Source: Verrucomicrobiales bacterium (GTDB lineage Bacteria; Verrucomicrobiota; Verrucomicrobiia; Verrucomicrobiales; Akkermansiaceae). Taken from it: a stretch of DNA of 16,680 nt. The notes beneath the pieces were generated by a model that did not search any database, was not told the origin of the DNA, and worked only from the letters and a program-made list of their open reading frames with translations. The DNA lies in assembly GCA_002729295.1 (NCBI GenBank), contig PBTU01000011.1, positions 4,418 through 21,097 on the forward strand. The letters are read 5' to 3'. Below, piece by piece: positions 12,222 to 16,680 of the stretch. The position numbers and the translations under genes were made by a program. How positions within the stretch are numbered: the stretch's first letter is position 1; the number at the start of each line of letters is the position of its first letter.

Positions 12222-12611
12222 ATGCGACGTAAACCGGGCTCCAAGAAAGAGCGTGGTCGTCGCAGTATGAGAGCGCAGGTGACGCGTGAATGGGTCGGTG
12301 CGCCCAGGCCACTGGATCTGAACAAAAATATCAGTCCGGCGTCAGATCATATTGAGGCCATTCTGGAATCAATTGGGATTCGGGGGGGACTTGATGAAGA
12401 GGAGGTCAAAGCCACCTGGCGGACCTTGGCTGGAGAGTTGGTTGCCAAGCAGACCGAACCGGCCAGTCTCCGCAAAGGTTGTCTCACTCTGAAGGTGCTG
12501 CAGCCCTCAATGCGTTACCATCTGGAACAGCTCAAGCCGGGACTGCTTCGCAAATTGCAGTCGGAATTGGGCGAGGACAATATAAAGTCACTCCGCCTGA
12601 CTATTGGATAA
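12222..12611 (+). CDS. dciA: DciA-family protein (DUF721), replicative helicase loader
   Basis: 129 aa. The basic N-terminus (RRKPGSKKERGRRSMR) is followed by a DUF721/DciA core from about residue 43 to the end: IEAILESIGIRGGLDEEEV, WRTLAGELVAKQTEP, LRKGCLTLKVLQPSMRYHLEQL, and a closing LGEDNIKSLRLTIG. DciA helps load the DnaB helicase at the origin in bacteria that lack DnaC or DnaI. Its domain resembles the N-terminal part of DnaA and binds DNA. The order basic tail then domain fits DNA contact. It lies between the ferredoxin and the HAD gene, with only 2 bases to the latter, so translation is likely coupled. The ATG at 12222 has no ribosome binding site. Confidence 0.85.
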   Translation: MRRKPGSKKERGRRSMRAQVTREWVGAPRPLDLNKNISPASDHIEAILESIGIRGGLDEEEVKATWRTLAGELVAKQTEPASLRKGCLTLKVLQPSMRYHLEQLKPGLLRKLQSELGEDNIKSLRLTIG

Positions 12612-12613
12612 GG

Positions 12614-13243
12614 ATGAAATACCGTTCGTTTCTTTGGGATTGGTCCGGGACCTTGGTGGATGATCTTCCGCCGACCTTGTATGCCACCAATGCGGTGCTG
12701 GAAAAGTTCGGGGTCGCCCCGATGGGGAGAGAGGAATTTCGTCGCCGTTTTCGTCTGCCGTATCCGGAATTTTATGAGGAGGTCCTTCCCGGCGTTCCGA
12801 TTGCAGACTTGGAGGATACTTTTCGTTCCGCTTTTAGCGAATCACCAGAGGGCGTAACGGTTTTGCCTCACGCTCGTGAAATGCTCGAATGGTGCCAGGA
12901 GAGAGAGATTCGTTGTTTCATTCTCTCGAGTATGGATCGGGGGATTTTTCACAAGCAACTCGGCGAGTTCGGGCTCGCGGGACATTTTGAATCGATCTAC
13001 GCGGGAGTCATCGATAAGCGGGACCGCATTGGCGATATCCTGGACACTCATCAACTTGACAGATCAACGACAGCGTTCGTGGGGGATATGGCTCATGATC
13101 TGCACACCGCAAAACACGGCGGGGTGGATTCCGTGGCTGTTGCCACCGGCTATGATCCGGTGGACCGCTTGACCGCGAATGATCCAACTCATCTCTTCGA
13201 CCATTTGAGCGATTTTCGCGAATGGCTTGAGGGTTCAGTATAA
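12614..13243 (+). CDS. HAD-superfamily hydrolase (phosphoglycolate-phosphatase-like) with DWSGT motif
   Basis: 209 aa from the ATG at 12614, two bases after the dciA stop. Longer in-frame starts inside dciA are not credible. Motif I is DWSGTLVDD with nucleophile Asp9. The usual second Asp, the general acid/base, is Ser11. Motif II is ILSSMD (Ser105 or Ser106), motif III is Lys135 in VIDKRDR, and motif IV is VGDMAHD (Asp158, Asp162) for Mg2+. A helical cap lies between about 18 and 85. The size and cap fit the Gph-like subfamily. DWxGT variants (often DWNGT) occur in this group, and the change may slow phosphoenzyme hydrolysis or alter the reaction. The substrate cannot be read from sequence. 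It ends the ferredoxin-dciA operon. Confidence 0.87.
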   Translation: MKYRSFLWDWSGTLVDDLPPTLYATNAVLEKFGVAPMGREEFRRRFRLPYPEFYEEVLPGVPIADLEDTFRSAFSESPEGVTVLPHAREMLEWCQEREIRCFILSSMDRGIFHKQLGEFGLAGHFESIYAGVIDKRDRIGDILDTHQLDRSTTAFVGDMAHDLHTAKHGGVDSVAVATGYDPVDRLTANDPTHLFDHLSDFREWLEGSV

Positions 13244-13319
13244 GCTTTTACTGGCGTTATCATTTTTTTGCGGCAATGCGTTAGTAATTGCAGATTCGGA
13301 ACGTTTGAAGCCTCTGTAA

Positions 13320-15164
13320 ATGATGAAAAACCTTATCCCATTGCTAATACTCGGCAGCGCTATCGCGAGCGCGGCTGACCGTCCCAATATTCTCTGGCTC
13401 ACTTGTGAGGACAACAATGTTAACTGGATTGGTTGCTACGGAAATCCTCATGCTGAAACTCCGAACATCGATAAACTGGCGCGTGAGGGTTTCCAATACA
13501 CACATTGTTACGCCAATGCACCGGTTTGTGCGCCATCGCGCTCGACCTGGATCACCGGCGTGCACGCAGTGTCGATGGGCACCCACCCGATGCGCAGTCG
13601 CTATCCGATTCCGCACGACAAGATTCAGTATTATCCCGACTTGATGAAAAAGGCCGGCTACTACGTGGTGAATGCGGGAAAGACCGACTACAATATTGGC
13701 GGGCGGAGTGACAGGAGCCCGTGGGATTCGAACAAGGTTGACTGGAAAGACCTCAAAGACCGTGAGCCTTTCTTCATGGTCATCAATAATACCAAGTCGC
13801 ACGAATCGCGGGCCTTTGGCGATGTCAATAATACTGAGCATAGCCCCGATGAGGTCCGTCTTGCGAAATACCATCCGGACATTCCTGACATCCGTAAAAA
13901 CTATGCGCACTACCACGACCAGATGAAAAAAATGGACGCGGATATAGGAAAAGCCCTGGCCGATCTGGAGTCCGCCGGTCTTGCCGAAAATACCATCGTC
14001 GTTCACAATTCCGACCACGGTGGGGTGATCGCGCGGAGCAAGCGTTTCCTGTTCAACAGCGGCACACATTGTCCTTTGATCATTCGTATCCCGGAGAAGT
14101 TTAAGCATCTCCGTCCATCCGATCCCGGCAGCAAGATCGACGAGTTGATTAGCTTCATCGATATGCCCAAGACCTGGTTGAGCCTTTGTGGTGCCGAGAC
14201 TCCTGACTATATGCAGGGAAAGATCTTTCTCGGTCCCAAAGCCGAGAAGCGTGACTACCATGTCAGCTTTCGGGCGCGCATGGATGAACGTTGTGACAAT
14301 GTCCGGGCGATTCGAGATGAAAAATTTCTCTTCATTAGAAACTATATGCCCTACGCGCCCTGGGGGCAGCATTTGAACTATCTCTGGACGATGAAAGCGA
14401 CTCAGGCTTGGGAGGCGCATCACAAAGCTGGCAAGACCAACGAGGTGACTGGCCGTTTTTTCGGAACGAAACCGATGATCGAGCTTTACGATACTTCGAT
14501 CGATCCGGACAACGTGGACAACTTGGCCAAAGATCCTGAGTATGCCAAACAGGTCGTTCGTCTGAGTGCGGCGCTCGATAAGTGGCAGGTGGAGAATTTT
14601 GATTCGGCACTGCTTCCCGAGAGTGAGATGGTGAAGCTCTCTGAAGATGCTGGGAAAACCATCTATGAGGTGGTTCGCGATCCCAAGTTATACGATCTCA
14701 AGGGTTTACAGAAAGCTTCCTCGGTCGCGCTTACTGAAGCCCCCACTGCTTTGCCCGCTCTATATAAGCTGCTCGGCAGTAAGAGTGCGGGAATTCGCTA
14801 TTGGGGAATCGTCGGTTGTTTCAATCTGCAAGGGAAGGTGTCGCTCGATAAGAAGCTCATTAAGAAAGTTCTCAAGGATGATTCCCATCACGTTCGGGCA
14901 ATGGCAGCGTGGATTCTCTATCGGGAAGGGGATAAGGCGATTGCGCAGTCAACCTGGAACGAGTTGCTCACCGGGAGTTCGTATGCTTCGTTGAAAATCT
15001 TCAACATTATCGATTGGATTGGAGACGGCACGGCACCTTACATGGAGGCGATGAAGGCATGTGAATTCAGTCATCAGAACTATGTGAGTCGCATGCAGGG
15101 TTACCTTGGAGCAGGGAAGTCAAAGTCCAAGAAGACGAAAACGAAAAAGAAAAAGGCGAGGTAA
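13320..15164 (+). CDS. Secreted sulfatase with C-terminal HEAT-like region and lysine-rich tail
   Basis: 614 aa (ATG at 13320 or 13323). The signal peptide is KNLIPLLILGSAIASAA, then RPNILWLTCEDNN begins the alkaline-phosphatase fold. CAPSRSTWITG holds Cys70, which would be converted to formylglycine by a maturase. Other expected features: GKTDYN, NTKSHES, and NSDHGG for metal and sulfate binding. The CEDN and GKTDYN variants resemble heparan N-sulfatase-like family members. Sulfate would be removed from a polysaccharide in the periplasm or outside. The sulfatase part ends near 440. Residues about 455-590 are helical and HEAT-like (ALPALYKLLGSKSAGIRYWG, HHVRAMAAWILYREGDKAIA). The last 16 residues are KSKSKKTKTKKKKAR-type. 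It converges on the second sulfatase, whose stop is 5 bases away. Formylglycine activation depends on a maturase not seen here. Confidence 0.92.
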   Translation: MMKNLIPLLILGSAIASAADRPNILWLTCEDNNVNWIGCYGNPHAETPNIDKLAREGFQYTHCYANAPVCAPSRSTWITGVHAVSMGTHPMRSRYPIPHDKIQYYPDLMKKAGYYVVNAGKTDYNIGGRSDRSPWDSNKVDWKDLKDREPFFMVINNTKSHESRAFGDVNNTEHSPDEVRLAKYHPDIPDIRKNYAHYHDQMKKMDADIGKALADLESAGLAENTIVVHNSDHGGVIARSKRFLFNSGTHCPLIIRIPEKFKHLRPSDPGSKIDELISFIDMPKTWLSLCGAETPDYMQGKIFLGPKAEKRDYHVSFRARMDERCDNVRAIRDEKFLFIRNYMPYAPWGQHLNYLWTMKATQAWEAHHKAGKTNEVTGRFFGTKPMIELYDTSIDPDNVDNLAKDPEYAKQVVRLSAALDKWQVENFDSALLPESEMVKLSEDAGKTIYEVVRDPKLYDLKGLQKASSVALTEAPTALPALYKLLGSKSAGIRYWGIVGCFNLQGKVSLDKKLIKKVLKDDSHHVRAMAAWILYREGDKAIAQSTWNELLTGSSYASLKIFNIIDWIGDGTAPYMEAMKACEFSHQNYVSRMQGYLGAGKSKSKKTKTKKKKAR

Positions 15165-15215
15165 AGTGGCTACTTGGAGTTCTTGCCTTTGCCTTTCTTA
15201 CCCTTGGATTTCATT
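15119..15215. repeat. Facing lysine-rich tails of the two sulfatase genes
   Basis: The plus-strand gene ends in an A-rich stretch coding Lys/Ser/Thr (15119-15161). The minus-strand gene ends in a T-rich stretch (15174-15215) coding Lys/Gly. Both are low-complexity codes for basic tails, with the two stop codons 5 bases apart. The mirrored composition could let transcripts pair weakly, but pairing is imperfect. Confidence 0.45.
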
Positions 15216-16680
15216 TTTGAGCGCCATTGATCGTAAAGGGCGGAGAGTTCCGTGACGATCTCTGGATGTTTGCTGGAGACGTCGGTCGTTTCACCGATGT
15301 CTTGTTTGAGATTGAATAAGACCGTACCGTCCGGATACTTGTAATCGGGAGCCGGTTTGGCGATGCCTTGTTCGTCAAGTTGGAAGTTGCTATGCTTCCA
15401 GCCCTTTGAGCTGATCAGTTTCCAAGGTCCCTTGCGAATGACACTGGCGCCGCGCCCGTCGCTCCAGCAGAGGTGATCGTGCACGCCACGGGTTTCCTTG
15501 TTTTTGAGCGAGGGACCGAGACTCTTGCCATCAAGATTCTCTGGTCTTTCGGAGTCCAAAAAGTCAAGCAATGTCGGGAAGATATCCATTGCCGAGGCGA
15601 GGCTGTTGTTGCTCATTCCGCCCGGAAATTTTCCTGGCCAGGCCACGATGAGCGGGACGCGGATCCCACCTTCGCCAAACATGTATTTGTAGCCCCGTAG
15701 GGGAGCATTGTTGGAGTAGGTGTTGATCGTTCCGCCGTTGTCGGAGAGGAAGATTAGGATGGTATTATTCAACTGATCGGCCTCCTCCAGGCTGTCTAGT
15801 AACTTTGAGATCCCATCGTCGAGAGCCATGAGGTTGGCCAAATATCGTTTACGTCCGAGGGGATCGACTTCGCCAAGATGACCCCATTTCTTGTGCCACT
15901 CACCCCATGACATTTCTTTGGGCTCCCAGAAGGGGAACTTCCATTGCTCGGTATCGCGATCCCACTTTGGCTGCTCGTAGCCAGCCTTCCTGGCGTATTT
16001 GGGATCGGTAACGTAGGTTGGCATGTGGACCGCATTGTATTCCAGTTGGATGAAAAATGGCGTCTTCGCCGCCGATTTTTCGCGGATGGTTTTGATTGCC
16101 TCACTAGTAAAGATTTCAGTGGTGAATGGGTCGTCCTCGTATGAAACCTTTTCCCCGCGATTGCGTTGCAGCGGGCCGACATTAAGGATTCCCAATCCCT
16201 TTCCTTTACCAGCCCGTTCGCGGTAGGCATCGAGATCCTTTTGTGAGAGGCGGATGTAATCCCAAGTGTGGTGGATGAATCCGAGGAACTCATCGAAGCC
16301 GTGGTCGAGCGGGTGTTGGGCTGCGCCGCCGTTGAGGTGGGTCTTGCCGATTTTCTGGGTGAAGTAGCCTTGCTTCTTGAGTGCCTGAGGGATGGTGAAC
16401 TCGGAGAGAGGAAGCCCGCCCTGACCATACCAGAAATTTCCCCAACGCTGTTGGTAGCGACCGGTGATCAGTCCGGCCCGGGAGGGTGAGCAAATTGGAG
16501 CGGTCGCATAGGCGTCCGAGAAATAGGTGCCGAGTTTGGCAATTCGATCAATCCCCGGCGTGCTAACATCTTTTGGCGACTGAGGGAGGAAGCTCAAATC
16601 GGCGTAGCCCAGATCGTCAGCGACGATGACCACGATGTTCGGTTTGTTTGCCGAGGCATTGGTCGTCAGTAGCATGGCGG
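15170..16680 (-). CDS. Sulfatase (arylsulfatase A-like), 5' end cut by the window
   Basis: At least 501 aa. The first ATG in view (16673-16675) leaves only LLTTNASA before NKPNIVVIVADDLGYADL. That is too short for a signal peptide, and the frame stays open to the window edge, so the true start is probably outside. Motifs: ADDLG (metal Asp20 and Asp21 counted from that ATG), CSPSRAGLITGRY with the formylglycine Cys62, GKTHLNGG, FLSDNGG, and GEGGIRVPLIVAWPG. The sequence is closer to arylsulfatase A/S1-type enzymes than to its neighbour, so the pair is not a recent duplication. The C-terminus is again basic (KMKSKGKKGKGKNSK). The likely substrate is a sulfated glycan, exact type unknown. It ends tail-to-tail against the first sulfatase. 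Confidence 0.9.
   Translation of the reverse strand, partial: AMLLTTNASANKPNIVVIVADDLGYADLSFLPQSPKDVSTPGIDRIAKLGTYFSDAYATAPICSPSRAGLITGRYQQRWGNFWYGQGGLPLSEFTIPQALKKQGYFTQKIGKTHLNGGAAQHPLDHGFDEFLGFIHHTWDYIRLSQKDLDAYRERAGKGKGLGILNVGPLQRNRGEKVSYEDDPFTTEIFTSEAIKTIREKSAAKTPFFIQLEYNAVHMPTYVTDPKYARKAGYEQPKWDRDTEQWKFPFWEPKEMSWGEWHKKWGHLGEVDPLGRKRYLANLMALDDGISKLLDSLEEADQLNNTILIFLSDNGGTINTYSNNAPLRGYKYMFGEGGIRVPLIVAWPGKFPGGMSNNSLASAMDIFPTLLDFLDSERPENLDGKSLGPSLKNKETRGVHDHLCWSDGRGASVIRKGPWKLISSKGWKHSNFQLDEQGIAKPAPDYKYPDGTVLFNLKQDIGETTDVSSKHPEIVTELSALYDQWRSKMKSKGKKGKGKNSK

Noticed and set aside
13236..13269. Possible terminator after the HAD gene (CAGTA...TACTG and a T7 run)
   Set aside because: The stem is only 5 bp and AT-rich, it contains the stop codon, and the T-run starts about 9 bases after the stem; too weak to call.
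13344..14423. Long minus-strand open frame (359 codons) inside the first sulfatase gene
   Set aside because: Antisense to a clear sulfatase with catalytic motifs. The translation has no recognisable domain or ribosome binding site.
1..16680. CRISPR, toxin-antitoxin, phage, transposon or classical defence genes
   Set aside because: No repeat array, transposase, integrase, nuclease-helicase or small toxin pair was recognised on either strand.

Overview
The window looks like chromosomal DNA from a Verrucomicrobiota (PVC-group) bacterium, probably a marine, polysaccharide-degrading one. This is inferred from family content: two formylglycine sulfatases with lysine-rich tails, a TIGR04073-type exosortase-associated protein, a CAAX-protease-like membrane protein of the exosortase-linked kind, a long-form HemQ/ChdC, and large secreted or membrane proteins with PA14 or HEAT-like parts. 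No rRNA, tRNA, CRISPR array, insertion sequence, phage gene or integrase was seen. Almost no start codon has a convincing Shine-Dalgarno sequence.

Layout. (1) 18-446 (-): small secreted TIGR04073-like protein, divergent from (2) 833-5351 (+), a tightly packed set of five genes: an S11 D,D-carboxypeptidase-like protein that has lost two of its three catalytic motifs, a 6-phosphofructokinase of mixed active-site type, an Lrp/AsnC regulator, a class I aminotransferase, and a CPBP (CAAX protease-like) membrane protein. (3) 5356-7698 (-): a 780-residue protein joining a complete cytoplasmic metallophosphoesterase, one membrane helix, a Pro-rich stalk and an outer PA14-like domain. (4) 7699-8718: about 1 kb with no intact gene. 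It holds two decayed fragments of secreted proteins on the minus strand. One is a beta-propeller (sugar-dehydrogenase-like) start joined directly to a CBM6-like end that still reads in frame past a stop codon. (5) 8719-9801 (+): a fused nucleotidylyltransferase and GHMP kinase, probably for sugar activation. (6) 11848-9802 (-): a tight three-gene operon of a membrane protein of unknown function, coproheme decarboxylase HemQ/ChdC and a small lipoprotein. (7) 11968-13243 (+): ferredoxin, DciA helicase loader and a HAD hydrolase, divergent from the heme operon. (8) 13320-15164 (+) and 15170-16680 (-): two sulfatases facing each other, the second cut by the window end.

How the genes fit together. 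Most of the window is housekeeping (glycolysis, amino acid exchange, heme, replication initiation, Fe-S) mixed with cell-surface and glycan functions. No classical defence or mobile system is visible. The strongest candidates for undescribed biology are the transmembrane phosphoesterase-PA14 protein, the nucleotidylyltransferase-GHMP fusion, and the two unknown envelope proteins fixed in an operon with hemQ. The inactivated-looking S11 protein and the fused pseudogene are clear signs of ongoing change.
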